DNA from: Ostrinia nubilalis
Taxonomy: Eukaryota > Arthropoda > Insecta > Lepidoptera > Crambidae
DNA length: 64,000 nt
Assembly (NCBI RefSeq): GCF_963855985.1
Contig: NC_087091.1
Location: forward strand, 18,482,154-18,546,153
Reading direction: 5' to 3'
Shown here: positions 10,586-23,494 of the stretch, in pieces
Layout of the letters: each line of letters begins with the position of its first letter
How positions within the stretch are numbered: position 1 is the first letter of the stretch
The notes under the pieces: model-generated
Databases searched by the model: none
The model's input: only the letters and a program-made list of their open reading frames with translations
What the model was told of the DNA's origin: nothing
Translations under genes and position numbers: made by a program

Positions 10586-10908
10586 TGTAAAGAAAACCTA
10601 TTTTGAGGTTGTCTTTGGTTTATTTTTTCTTTAAGAGTAAAATGTCATGTCACACGAGCATGTCATGTGTCATGGAGATGTATTTTATAAATTACCGATA
10701 AAATGTTAATATTGTTTTAAATCGGTTAATGAAACGGAATAAGAGCTTTGAATGTTAATTCTGTTATTTATTTTCAGGTGAGCTAACATTTTATTTAATA
10801 GAAAATTGAATTTTGTTTTGAAAACTGTAAAGTTAGGTTTTGAGCAATAAAACTGTTATTTATTTTCAGAAACGCATAAATGCTTTTATTTCGAACAATA
10901 TCATTATA
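10586..10908 (+). repeat. gypsy 3' LTR
   Basis: Same length and sequence by eye as the 5' LTR. The last four bases, TATA, are probably the target duplication, which would put the LTR end at 10904. Confidence 0.9.
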
Positions 10909-12012
10909 CAGTGTGAGTCACGTTAAAGTGTACATATGAAAATAGATGAAACTAGACCTAATTTTATCGACAAAAAACTGGTCAAAATTTTTTTGAGATT
11001 TTTTTTTAATTTTTTATGGATTTTTTTTTCTTTCAAGTACTTATTGTAAATAAAACGTAATAACTTTTAAACTAAGAGGTATATCCTGATAAAATAAAAA
11101 CAGTAATAATGCTAAATAATAGACGATACTAAAAAAATACATAAAATACTCAGAAAATGCCAACAAATAATAAAAAATGATACTTTTTGAAAAAAAACTG
11201 CTTAAAAATTCGTGTTTTTTTGGTTATTTGATAAATTTCTCCAAAAAATGCCCCTATAAAAGGTGGTTTTTATTACTTTGAATTATTCTCTATCGTATTA
11301 CCTTTGTAAAACCAAAAATCGCATGTCTCTATCCCTATCACAACATTTGCTATGTTCGTTTGAACTAAGCCTCTCCGGGCGCGCCATTCAACGCTTCGTT
11401 AACAACGAAACTGAAAATGGCTCTAGATTTGTAATTTTGATAAAGACAAGTTAGATTTCAAGTAAAAACAAAAGATTTCGAAGAAAAATAAGCATTTTAG
11501 TTAAAATTAAAATTGTCCCTACCTGTAGAGGAGAATAATGTTGTGGTATGCCTTTGTTCAAACTATCATAGCAAATGTTGTGATAGGGATAGAGACATGC
11601 AATTTTTGGTTTTACAAAGGTAATACGATAGAGAATAATACAAAACAATAAAAACCACCGGTTATAGGGGCATTTTTTGGAGAAATTTATCAAATAAACA
11701 AAAAAACACGAATTTTTAAGCAGATTTTTTTCAAAAAGTATCATTTTTTATTATTTGTTGGCATTTTTTGTGTATTTTATGTATTTTTTTAGTATTGCCT
11801 GTTATTTAGCATTATTACTGTTTTTATTTTATCAGGATATACCGCTTAGTTTAAAAATTATTACGTTTTCTTTACAATAAGTAATTGGAAGAAAAAAAAT
11901 TCTATAAAAAATTTAAAAAAAATCTCAAAAATTTTTTGACCTCTTTTTTGTCGATAAAAATAGGTCTAGTTTCATCTATTTTCATATGTACACTTTAACG
12001 TGACTCACACTG
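10909..12012. mobile_element. 1.1-kb palindromic (foldback) element
   Basis: Begins CAGTGTGAGTCACG and ends with its inverse complement. The arms stay inverted and nearly identical for about 450-500 bp each, meeting around 11,380-11,550. TA flanks both sides (10907-10908 and 12013-12014), so a Tc1/mariner-type target is likely. It abuts the gypsy 3' end with no spacer. Neither arm shows a transposase. Confidence 0.8.
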
Positions 12013-12275
12013 TATATATTGTCTGATCTGTAATGTTATCTTCCTTTTATAAATATTTTATAAAATTTAAATATTTTAATTGATTTAGCTACATAACCAA
12101 AGGGGTAATTTTTTAAAATCTTCAGAGCTTAGTCGGCACGGGTTAATGTTGACGTAGGAAGATGAAATTTTGTATTTAAGTATGTCTGAGTAGTACGAAA
12201 AGAAATAGAGGGTATGCATTTCAATATCTAAAAAAAATTTTTTTTCGGCCATATAAGGGACACCCTAACACTGAG

Positions 12276-13836
12276 CTCTTTGCAACTTGCATTTCGCGTC
12301 CTAATTTAGTTTTATTCACTGGGACGTCTCGTCACGCGAGCATGTTGTCTATAGCTCGTACAAGTTGTAAAATACTGGTAATCTCTCATTTAATTTATTA
12401 GTACTGTTGATTCACATATTACTTAAAAATACGACAATGGAGTTGTTGCAACTTAACAGCGATCACGCGACATTATTAAGATCGCATTACTTCAATGAGT
12501 AATCTTAGGTCATCTGTTACCTTTTATATGCAACCTATACTGTGAAAAATTGCGCTTTAAAATTAGGTACTTAATCCATGAAATAGTATTCTAAACCGTG
12601 ACTCTTGGAGTAAAGTATATGGCCCATAAATTGAAGAATAAGACCGGGCGGGGCCGGGTCGCCGCGACTCGAGATCGCTGCGTCATTTGGTTAGCAGTTA
12701 ACTGAAACTCTGCGACTCGCGGCTGATTTAACGCGTAGTTAGCTATTTTAATGTCATTCTTAAGTTGTGAGTAAACAAACACTATAAAATAGTAATATAA
12801 TATTAATTTTTTTGTTTGCTTTTAATGCCTGGCATTATAGTTGGTGCGTGAAGAAATGACGACTATATTACATGTATTTTTTATTTTATACTGGCTTCAG
12901 CGGTTGGGCTTACATAGAGTTTGGTCTTGACTATGTCAGGCTACTACTAAGAAAGTTGTATTCAAGTTTGTAAGCCAAGCATCGATTTTGAGAATGAAGT
13001 TAAAGAATCTCCCATTCGCTTCTATGATCACGCCCCTCCGTCTTCCTCCGCCTGCACGCGTCCTTAGCTCGCGCCAACTAACGCCACCGCAGAGTCGCCT
13101 TCTCCGGCAATAACACTAACTCCACGGTTATCCTGCGAACTGCTGCGGTCGCGCTCGCTCGTAATGACGTGCCTCGCTTAATATAGGCGCCGATTAATTA
13201 AAGTCGCCTGTGTTCATCCACACAATATTTTAATTACGGCGTTCGACGGATCTAAATATGCCAAATTCAATTTACGAAATTAATTAGATTTTATAACAAG
13301 TTTAATAACCTCATATATTTTGAATGGAGTTTAACTAAATATAACTCTCTGCTCATTAAGAACTCTTTAGGAGAATGTGGGGACAGCCCATGGGGATGTC
13401 GTCGTTCATAAATGCCCTTCAATCCATGACAATCATTTTATTATTAGCTCAAGTACCTATATCTATAATTGAGTATTATCATTTTAATATTGTAAAACAA
13501 TCATCCTCTTGGCTTCCAATTTATTAGAATTGTTAACTATATTAGACGCCTACAACACGCTCATTACCGATGTGTGAGTTAGACTGATCCTCGGATCATC
13601 GCCACGTAAGCAAAAGTCTATCTAAATTCAACGCTGACGCTTCATTCTTTAATATTCATGGATCAAATTGCATTGTGAGATCTTGCCACACGCAGAAACG
13701 CGGATTAAGCAAGCTGGTTAACAAACGCTGCAATCAAAAATGTAATGCATATTAATGAAAAATTACGTGTATTCTAAGCTCGCTCACACGAACGTTTAGA
13801 GACAGTGTTTTACTTTTATGAAATGAAATTACATTA
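12276..13836. other. Probable outer BEL/Pao LTR part, then intergenic DNA
   Basis: The sequence right of the hAT target duplication should continue the BEL LTR or flank, but its outer end cannot be placed. Beyond about 12.5 kb I see AT-rich DNA with two short GC-rich patches (about 12630-12730 and 13030-13200) and no gene. Confidence 0.4.
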
Positions 13837-14815
13837 GGGTAATTCCAGGATACATGCCCCAGTGGGATAGGTGCCGCAATTTTAAGTACACTATGTTACA
13901 AGCAACTTAGCCTAAAGTTATAGTACGTATAATAGAAAGGGACCTCCCCGTACCACTTTTCGCCTCGCAAACCATCAAAGAGTGCGTTTGTTTAGCCAGT
14001 GAGAGCAAAAATCTTCCGCGGCCAGACCTTAGCGAGCGTCGAAATAATATTGGTAAGTATTTTTTAATGGATAATTTTTTTGTCAGCTGTAAAATGAAGC
14101 AGATTTTTATATAATTTGATAGACTATCTTATACATTATACGGGATAGATATGTTTAATTCGATTTTTAGTGTTATTATATTTTTTATTAAAAACGGCAC
14201 CTATCCTATGCTAAAAGGTTAGTTGCCTAATTTTTTTTGGGTATAGATGCCCTTAGGGCCATGTCCCATGCACCTAGGGGCATCTATCCTAACCTGCTCT
14301 TTTTGTCACAGGTAGCAAGTAAGAAGAAAAAAAGAATGTAGTACGGCTAACCTTAGGAAAGTAATAAATGGGCACCCGAATTACCTTTTTACCCGACTGC
14401 GCTAGAAGTAGTAGTATTATTTTTAATAAAAAATATTAAATTTCATTTTTAATTCATTTAATAACAAACAATCTTAATTAATAATACTTGGCTTGTTTGA
14501 TTTCAAAATGCATTTGATCCTTAGAATTCATAAACTGTATTAACGAGTCATCTATCCCTGCATCAGGCATCTATCCTTTGAAGCAATCATACTGTGAGTC
14601 TTCTATCCCCCACATTAGGCGTCTATCCCACTTTTTAGAGGTCAATTAAAATGGTATTTACTCAGAATCGGTATAAATTAAACTAAAATAATTATAGTAA
14701 TATCATAGATGAAAGACCAAAGTTTACAGATACTAAGGTCAAATTGTTGATAAAAACTTACTGACTGAGTTACAGAGCTGTTTCAAAAAGTGGGGCATCT
14801 ATCCTGGACTTACCC
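13837..14815. mobile_element. TA-flanked 979-bp inverted-terminal element
   Basis: The left end GGGTAATTCCAGGATACATG pairs with the inverse complement of the right end (GGGTAAGTCCAGGATAGATG), and TA flanks both. The interior repeats CATCTATCC/GATAGGTGCC-like words several times in both orientations. No coding frame of note. Probably a non-autonomous DNA transposon. Confidence 0.6.
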
Positions 14816-16812
14816 TACATACATTACTTACTAAGCTTTAAACTTTATTCATACTAAAATGTTAAAATGAACAGGCACTTAACTAAATAAAAATAAATCC
14901 ACAAGTAAACAAAACTCCTGTTTATTTGCCCACCTAGCAAAATATTCTACAGATACGCGTGTGTGCCCGACGCGACTTAAGGACCCCAGGGCGGGCGGGG
15001 TGGCGGAGGGCAGCATTAATTAAAGTATTAACACGGGGCGGATAATCCGCGACGCACAATGCCGCCGATAATGATACATGTATGTTAACATCGCTCTTAT
15101 TTTATGCAGCGACAAGGCGTAAGCGGTAGCGGTTACAATACGCGCTTAATCAGCTTCAGCCATTGTGAATGCTGGAAATATGACTGGATAGTATAGTTGA
15201 CAGTATTAAGCGCTGTTCTAGCTCAAAATAACATTGATGAGTTTTTTCTGGTAAATTATTCTGTTACTTACTTAATTACACTGTTTGCCAACTTGCCTCT
15301 GACATCTTTTTGTTACTGAATAAGAATCACCTGAATCCTATCTTAGGTGTTATTCAACCACATGTGGCGAAAGGTCGGCTGGAACTTCCAAGGCTTTGAA
15401 GGCTATAATAAATAAATTGGAATCGCTTGATTCTTTGCCTTGGGCCGTAGTCAGGGCTGTGACCCGCGCGGGCGCCCTCTCACCACAATGACGGCCGCTC
15501 CGCGATTGTCCGCCGACTCGCTCGACGCGCCTCCTCACTTGTCAGACTTTCAGGGGGTTTAGCACTCGTAATTATCACCGTGGTTGATGCATTTCGCAGG
15601 CAATGCATTTATCACAATAAATACAAGACAATTGGAATAATAATACAAGAAAATTGTAATGATAACACTACGAACAAACATGCGGGTTGAGTAGGAATTT
15701 GTCATCTAACATGGGCGTTTGGGCAATATGGCTTATGTAACGGTCACTCCGTATAACAGACAGTTACAGAAGACCACAAGTGTACAAGAGACATAAGGAT
15801 CATTTATTAGGCATTTACTTAATACTTCATAGTTATCATATTTATAGACTTGCCGAAATTCGATTTTCAAACCAAATTCACTGATTTTTCGTCGGCAATT
15901 CGGCGCCCATAATTCTGCACTCCATATTATTAAGCGTCCGCGAGGTGTAAGGCCACTCCACGCAATTTGTAACAATTAAAATGGTAATAAATAAATTAAT
16001 TACGTAATAAATAAGGCGGATAATTCTTTCGGGTCACGAGCGATACCGTTTATTTGTTTAATCTAAATGCTAATAGGCCGCCAGGAGCGAGGGACGGAAA
16101 GGATAGTGCAATATTTCAGACTTCAGAGGAATTGAGATGGATTCATGTATGTAGCTAGATAGACATAGTGAATGGCAATAAACTCTCCAGACAATTCATA
16201 GAAGGTCATATGGTCCACTTCTTCTTTGTTCTGTTTATAAAATACGATTTATTTTGTGCCTTTTTAAGTAATCAATTAAATTATTTCAATGAGATTACTG
16301 TGCAATACCGCCTGAATTTTGCGGTTCTAATAAACATATTATTGTAGATATTTCAATTAACTGCTTAATAGGTATATAAGTGTGGGCAGTGTACGTGAGC
16401 ATGCATAAGTTTTGATAGCTGTTTTTTAAGTCAATAAGTAGTGGTTGTTATTAAGTTTCAACATAATCTTCACTTCAGAAATTATCTAAGAGATCCTCTT
16501 CAGCCACTTTTTCAAAACCAGTAAGACATAATTGGATGATTTGACGAAGACAGCACTATTGACGAACGCCGCGGAGTCGGCGTAATGAACGCCCTGTAAC
16601 CGCCGCGATAAGGCCTCGCCGCCGCGCCGCTCTCCGCCCACTAAGTGGCGGCGCCTGTAATTTGCCCCAACTCAGCTTTTGTCTTCGTCCTTGAATTTCA
16701 AACGCTTACACTGGTGTTTTAAGTGCTTAACTATCTAGCGAAACGGAATTACCCAGTTCATATTATTGAATGTTAAATACTACATGTAAGGCTAAGTATA
16801 CTTCACATTGTA
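14816..16812. other. Intergenic, no gene seen
   Basis: AT-rich sequence with GC-rich patches near 14,980-15,130, 15,460-15,540 and 16,560-16,670. The longest frames are short and look random. Confidence 0.6.
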
Positions 16813-17741
16813 AGGGAGAGTCCGGTAATTTGGACCAGTTTTTTTCAATCCCATTTTACACATAGTTTTCTTTTGTTTTTGCTAATGTTCATGGTATATA
16901 CTAAAAGATAAATTATTCAACTTACTATTTCATAGGTATTAATCAACATGATTGTTGTATATTTAGCACAAATCAACAAAATGCGAGTTCAGAGCATCGG
17001 TCCAATTTAGCCAACCGGTTCGATAATTTGTACCACAGGGTTACTAAATTAGATTTCAATAAATTTCAAGCCTATAAAAAACTATGGCAAAATATTATAC
17101 GATACATTCTTCACAAATTAGGTAACGAAAATGAACAGTAGTTAATAACATACACAATCGATATTGTTTTACACGTTATCACGATTTTGAGTAAAAGTTT
17201 TGTAATTCCAATTATCGTAACGCACACTTGTATCTAATCTACTTTGCCAGTTTTTTGCTTTCATTTATTGTTAGTCAAATATAACTACGCTATTATAACT
17301 TTAAAATATGATTAACTAAAAAAAATTCAAAATCCTTTGGTAAAGTTCCATACAACTTAACGTGGTACAATTTAGCCGACTAGGTGCTTTTAAAAAATCG
17401 GTAAAAAATATAGCTTATAAATACCGAAAAATGTTTCAAATAATTGTAATCCACACTAATTCACGCTTCTAAATAATATGTATATTAGAAACACCCTGTG
17501 ATTAAATTTAACAAAATTACAAACTAAACATGCATTGTCAAAAGTTACTTGAAAACAATGAAAAAATACTTTTCAAAATCAAACACACGTGTTAGTTGTC
17601 ACGGCAAAAATCACATGGCCGATATTAATTGAATTTAGTTGTGTATCGCTGATTGTTGCAATTACAGACATTCAATAAATACTTTACGAAATATGAGGGT
17701 GGTACAATTTACCCGGCGGTACAATATACCAAACTCTCCCC
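16813..17741. mobile_element. TA-flanked 929-bp inverted-terminal element
   Basis: The ends read AGGGAGAGTCCGGTAATTTG and, inverted, GGGGAGAGTTTGGTATATTG, with TA outside both. The phrase GGTACAATTTA(G/C)CC and relatives recur inside (about 17,000-17,040, 17,360-17,380 and 17,700-17,720). No transposase was recognised. Built like the element at 13837 but with different end sequence. Confidence 0.6.
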
Positions 17742-19034
17742 TATTATTTTTATTCTCCTAAATGTGTTTTTTATTTTACTCGTAGATTAGTTACGCAAAC
17801 ATAATTATAATAATCATTCATTAGGTACTCTTTAAAAGTAGAACACATATATTTTTTCAGTCCCAAAATAGACACCCACTCATTATTAGGACAGCACATA
17901 AAATATGTCTCGACACTGTTTTTAGCCGGCGCCTTTCAATGCTTTTTTATTCAGTACCTATTAACTATCCCATAAACGAAAATCTGTGAACATTATTCTA
18001 TTTACAGCAGCCAATTGCTGCAAGTGAAATCTTAGCGTCAATCAACAAAGTTAAATTAGTTCGCATAAAGGTCATCCACGTTATAATAAAGTTATGAGAT
18101 AACTGAAGCCCATCTTTTGCGCAATTAAACATACAATTCGAATACAATGAAGGGTGCTCGCGAAGTGCGGATGAGTTACAAGTTATAACCGAAACGAGTG
18201 TTATGAGAGGTAATACTCGTAACTCCGCCCGTGGTTCAGTTGTAAGTTTTAAGTGCATTAGTTTAAGTCACTCAAATTAACTAAGTACATTGTGGGGATA
18301 GTCGTCTGTGAAATATTACAGTATCATATTTAGAAGAACGTGTTATATTTGGATCAGTTTTTTGCGATCTCCACGATAACTAAAACATTTTTAATACCGT
18401 TGTTGCGTATCGTAGCTATTTTAAAAGGTCTTGTTTAGACATAGTCACAAAGTTGCCACACAAACTATGGAAAATATGATTGTGGAAAATGTTTGATATT
18501 CCGTGAAGCTTTTTCACAAATACACCACGTATTGGCCCTATCAGCCTCTATTTTGCTGTAACTGCAAAATAGTATTTGTCTGCTAACTCGACCTAGTGAT
18601 TCGCATCAGATCTGCGTACGTTCAAAGACATTTAAAGGGGTGAAAACGACGCAAGCTGTCTACGTACAACGATAGGTAGGTATAACAGTAAGGCGAAAGT
18701 TCCTAGAGAAATTACTCTAAATTCGGGCAATGAAACGTAGTGGGCGTACGCAGGGGGATATTTACGTATAAATATAGGGTCTATGAATTTATTTGTAATG
18801 TCAAAATAAATCTATAGTGTGTTTGGGATAGGACTAGCGATAATTTAAGGCGATGTTATTATGTCAATTTTATCAACAAAAATGTCCCCATATGTGGGCC
18901 TATCCCCTTCTTCTTGGAATGGGGGGGGGGCTTAATTTTTTAAATCTATTTTTATATGACTCTACACAAAAATTATATCTATTTCTTATGTGCTTAATCC
19001 TACGAGTATAGGATTTTTCTGTGCTCACATAATA
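17742..19034. other. Intergenic, no gene seen
   Basis: AT-rich sequence. A G10 run lies near 18,920. No feature was supported. Confidence 0.6.
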
Positions 19035-20732
19035 CAGGGTGTTTGGCGCATCGTGTGCCAAAATGATTTGGCGGATAGAATGGGTCATTTCCTATATTTT
19101 CAGCCCCCATAACACGTTCCATGCCAGGCGGCTACTTTTAAATTAATTTTTTTAGTAATTTCACCCAAATTCCCAAATCGCATCATTTAATTTCGATTTA
19201 AAAAAAAACTACTAGGCGTAGCCTCAAAGTAAATATTTTGTTTTGACGTGCATTGATGTAGGGTTACACCATATCTAAATTTACTGGCAAATATCATCTA
19301 GTTTTTTTTTAATTCAGCTTTGAAGTTTTCCGAAGAGTTAAAAATGGACTGAACATTTAAGTTTTCATGGCTATAAATTTTTTTTTAAAAGAGATAGCGA
19401 TCTTCGGATTTTATCAAAACTTCTCTAGTCTATCCCCATTCAAACGGTATACTAATCTTGTTTAAATAATAACAACAACTTCACAAATTCCTTAAATTAG
19501 TGCATTGACTCTACTCGGACTGGTTTGCGAAATTTGTGTTTATAGCCCCTTTTTGTGTGGATAGCACGTTAAATACCTACAGGTAAAAATTATTTATCTT
19601 ATGCAATGTAAAAACCTTTTCCCTATCGTTTTTCAATGTGGATTTCTTGAAATTAAAGACGAAAATAATTATTTTGATCGTTTATTAATTATTACATATT
19701 TTGTTCAAAATGACCGCCTCGGCAACGTATACACTCACGACATCTTCTTCTAATTTCGACTGTTGTCGTATGCAGACACATTTTTCTTTTTATTACTACA
19801 AAGGCGTTTTCTACTCGTGGATTGGAAGAGATGGCCCTACACTGTGGCCTGCACGTTCCCCAGATCTAACTCCGTTAGATTTTTACGTCTGGGGACAAGC
19901 TAAAGAATTGGTGTACGTAACGGATTCAAACAATAGAAGAACTACAACAACGAATAGAAAACGCCTTTGTAGTAATAAAAAGAGAAATGTGTCTGCATAC
20001 GACAACAGTACAAATTAGAAGTAAATGTCGTGAGTGTATACGTTGCCGAGGCGGACATTTTGAAAAAAAATTGTAATAATTAATAAACTATTAAAATAAT
20101 TATTATCGTCTTTAATTTCAAGAAATCCACATTGAAAAACGATAGGGAAAAGGTTTTTACATTGCATAAGATAAATAATTTTTACCTGTAGGTATTTAAC
20201 GTGCTATCCACACAAAAAGGGGCTATAAACACAAATTTCGCAAATCAGTCCGAGTAGAGTCAATGCACTAATTTAAGGAATTTGTGAAGTTGTTGTTATT
20301 ATTTAAACAAGATTAGTATACCGTTTGAATGGGGATAGACTAGAGAAGTTTTGATAAAATCCGAAGATCGATATCTCTTTTAAAAAAAAATTATAGCCAT
20401 GTAAACTTAAATGTTCAGTCCATTTCTAACTTTTCGGAAAACTTCAAAGCTGAATTAAAAAAAAACTAGATGATATTTGCCAGTAAATTTAGATTTGGTA
20501 TAACCCTACATCAATGCACGTCAAAACAAAATATTTACTTTGAGGCTACGCCTAGTAGTTTTTTTTTAAATCGAAATTAAATGATGCAATTTGGGTATTT
20601 TGGTGAAATTACTAAAAATAATAATTTAAAAGTAGCCGCCTGGCATGGAACGTGTTATGGGGGCTGAAAATATAGGAAATGACCCATTCTATCCGCCAAA
20701 TCATTTTGGCACACGATGCGCCAAACAGCCTG
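19035..20732. mobile_element. 1.7-kb foldback element with transposase remnant in the loop
   Basis: The left end CAGGGTGTTTGGCGCATCG and the inverted right end (one mismatch) have TA-containing flanks. Arms of roughly 750 bp are near-perfect inverse complements. Only about 150 bp in the middle is single-copy, and it carries transposase C-terminal coding sequence. This suggests an inverted duplication of the 3' half of a mariner/Tc1-like transposon. Confidence 0.75.
19818..20076 (+). pseudogene. Mariner/Tc1-like transposase C-terminal fragment, frameshifted
   Basis: The first part contains W-P-A-R-S-P-D-L-T-P-L-D-F, the motif around the third catalytic Asp of DDxD transposases, and then W-G. 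After about 19,925 the similarity to the usual transposase tail moves to another frame (I-E-E-L-Q-Q-R-I-E) and runs to TAA at 20,074-20,076. Only the C-terminal part is present. Confidence 0.8.
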
Positions 20733-22648
20733 TATATTACAAACCTGACCCTTAATAAACACAATAACATTTGAATACGAAGTGCTGTGGACAATAATTA
20801 CAAATGACCCTGCGGAATTTCGCTTGCCCTGAGTCCGGCCCCGCGCGCTTTACAGTAATTCAGTTTGCAATTGATGAACCCGGAGAAGTTGGGAGCTTAG
20901 CGAAGTTGTTTCAGGTAGCCGGGCCATCCAGCCGCTCATTTTTGTCGTTTAAATTAAATCGTTTGAGTTTTCCTGTTTGATTGATTAATTGGTTTATTCT
21001 AATTGAAATTATCTAAGATTGATACAGAATGATAAAGTGGTAGGTATTAGGGGAGCATTCATTTTATGCTGTTTGACTGAAGATGTGCTGTCGACAGCTA
21101 GACCATCTATTATTTAACTTAATCTGCCCTTACCTATTAAATTATAAAATCATGGATTTGTTTAAAAAAAATAGCTTATGATGTCAAACACTACAAATTA
21201 CAGAAGGCAAAGTACGATAATGTCAATTCTATACTGTGGACCTGTGGTTTTACTCGTCCGCGGAAAACTTATCGCGATCGAACCACCCATTTACCTTGCG
21301 ATAATAATTTTTCGTCCGAGAAGTCTTCCTATATTTTAACCCGGGCGTTATTGGCTGTCACAATATAATCTCGTTAAGATGCAATGGATAAGAAAACAAT
21401 TTAGCCGCGTTTAGAGGCCCGCGCGAGTATCGACGCCGCGGGCAGCGCCACGCGCGCGGCATGTCAAGCGGCGCATAGGTTGTCGGCGGTTACACCGACA
21501 CAAGATTTATTCATATTAGAAAAATGGTTAAGCGATCAAGCTTTGCAAAATATTGTAAATATCTTATTAAGTATTACTTAGTTAATTATATTATTATTAT
21601 TTCATGGACTCTATCAAGTTCTTAGTGACTTTTCGTTTCATAATCTCTATTCATAAATTATGCAATCACAAAACCAAGCTAAGTATTATATTTCATTAAT
21701 AAATAGTTCTGTACCTAAGTAGTTCATATATCAAATAAGTTTAATATTTGCATAAAGTTTAAAAAAAACATTCGGTGTGATTGTAAACCACGCGGCCGCC
21801 GGCTGCGGCCCACGATCCGTCCCTTTATTCAATTCGCCGTTTTGCATAAACTGTTTACACGCGACGCCCGCGGTGCGCGCGCCCCGGAGCCCGCGCCGGC
21901 CCTGCTCCGGCCCTGCTCGGGAAGAAAGAATTAAGTCCCGACTTCTCTCGCCGACGCATTAAAAGAAAAATCACACATACTTTTACCAGTAAAGAGCGAG
22001 GAAATTGAGTGCTGTCGCCGTTTAAAGGGAATTAACCATCCTAGACTGCATCTCACTTAACACCAGGTGCGATTGCGGTCAAATATCTACCTTGTCTTAC
22101 ATAAAAAAAACTTAATGCCCCGTCAATAGACAGTAAGAGTATTTTTATAAAGCTTTTCATTACTTTATTAGTAAATTAACAATAACAATCCATTTCCACT
22201 GAATGACTCCTAGAATATCCACAACAATAAATAAATAAAAATATACTGAAACATTTGAATAACACAGTTTTTTAACAGTTTACAGATTGGTATTAGGTAC
22301 GAATACGAGCTTTTTGGAAATAATATCCACGTTACTGAATCATAGCTAAAGACCCAAGCCTTCCAATATTGAAATGTGTCCCATCTGGGAATCAGAGGCA
22401 AATAAATAAAGCTCTATTCAAATCCCAACTCTGGCAAACATTATAACTGATCAGAAACAGTATCCCGGCGCCTAATCGGATGATTGTGCAACAAAACAAG
22501 CGCCGCCGCCGCGGGCCCGGAACAAACCGAGCCGGGCTAAGTAGTTAATTTGAACCTCTCCAAATAACAATAACGTATTGTTTATACGTAGGTACAGTCA
22601 CTCCTATATTAATATACATGTCACCGGAAAATAATTGATATTATTATA
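20733..22648. other. Intergenic, no gene seen
   Basis: AT-rich DNA with compact GC-rich patches at about 21,290-21,480, 21,785-21,960 and 22,490-22,550. No convincing coding frame. Confidence 0.6.
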
Positions 22649-22800
22649 CAGTGTCTGGTCACCGGTGTCCGACCCGTTAGGGTGCACTAATATGATCAAT
22701 TTTATCGACGAATCCGCTGGAATAAAACTTTGGATTTGTCGATAAAATTGATCATATTACTGCACCTTAACGGGTCGGACACCAGTGATCAGACACACTG
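22649..22800. mobile_element. 152-bp palindromic MITE
   Basis: Starts CAGTGTCTGGTCACCGGTGT and ends with the near-perfect inverse. The arms are about 65 bp and TA flanks both sides. Too short to encode protein. Confidence 0.85.
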
Positions 22801-23494
22801 TACCTATTAGTTTTTCATAACCTCAAACACAACATATTGCGATTGCGAGTGGCGAGCGCCTGACATTAGCTGCGGGGTCCACGCCGCACACGTGCGACTA
22901 GCTCTACATCAAGAAGCATACCTAAACTCATGTCAGCATGTCACAACGTAGTTTCTAATTTAAAATGTCGCTTGAGGAACCTGCTGTACACAGTAAATCA
23001 ATATAAGTGATGTTTTGCAAAACATTATAAATCATGAAAAAATACACATGTGGTAACCTACACGATGCTATAAACTCTAGTTAATACGTGGATAAAATAA
23101 AGTCTTAAATCACAGCGATTAAAATAGGTATATTTACCTTGTAGGGCATACTTCATTTGAAATATAATACTTCATTGATTTACTGAACTGCACCACTCCT
23201 TAAAGATTTCAGCAACAAAAAACTAAGAGAACAAGGACTTTTCATGAAACAAAAAGTTAAACTAAATTAAATATGGAAATGTGATGCTTTTAAGTTACGC
23301 AATTCAATTAGAGTTTGAAATAGAATCATTAAATTAGCCACGGCATCTTGGTATTGTATTTAAAATACGTAATGGAGTTACATTCATTAAACTGTACTTA
23401 TTACCTACTATTAGAGGCCGGTAGACGGTAGAGATCTACCGAGTACCGAGTGTTTTTCATCACTTAGCACAAAAGCGCGTGAAGAAAGTTCGTT
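22801..23494. other. Intergenic, no gene seen
   Basis: AT-rich sequence with one GC-rich patch at about 22,840-22,910. Confidence 0.6.

Larger units (their letters stand above)
5887..10904 (+). mobile_element. Ty3/gypsy-type LTR retrotransposon, apparently complete
   Basis: The order is LTR, gag, pol, polypurine tract, LTR. The LTRs look identical over their whole length. TATA lies directly before the 5' LTR (5883-5886) and after the 3' LTR (10905-10908), consistent with a 4-bp target duplication. The 4-5 bp at the LTR ends are ambiguous because TATA also follows the 5' LTR by chance. There is no third (env) frame between pol and the 3' LTR. Identical LTRs plus intact frames suggest recent insertion. 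Confidence 0.9.
4447..12267. mobile_element. hAT-type DNA transposon split by later insertions
   Basis: The left end reads TAGGGTGTCCCTTAT and the right end is its 15-bp inverse complement. The flanks are a perfect 8-bp direct repeat ACACTGAG (4439-4446 and 12268-12275). An 8-bp duplication with TAGGG-type ends is characteristic of hAT elements. A second inverted pair around CCCGTGCCGACT (about 4560-4572, and inverted at about 12130-12145) lies inside the ends. Removing the nested gypsy element and palindrome leaves about 1.7 kb, so the original was probably a defective or non-autonomous copy. No hAT transposase was recognised inside it. Confidence 0.75.

Noticed and set aside
10585..10910. 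A TG...CA LTR ending at CATTATACA (10910)
   Set aside because: The 5' copy reads CATTATAAA at this place, and CA belongs to the neighbouring palindrome's CAGTGTG terminus.
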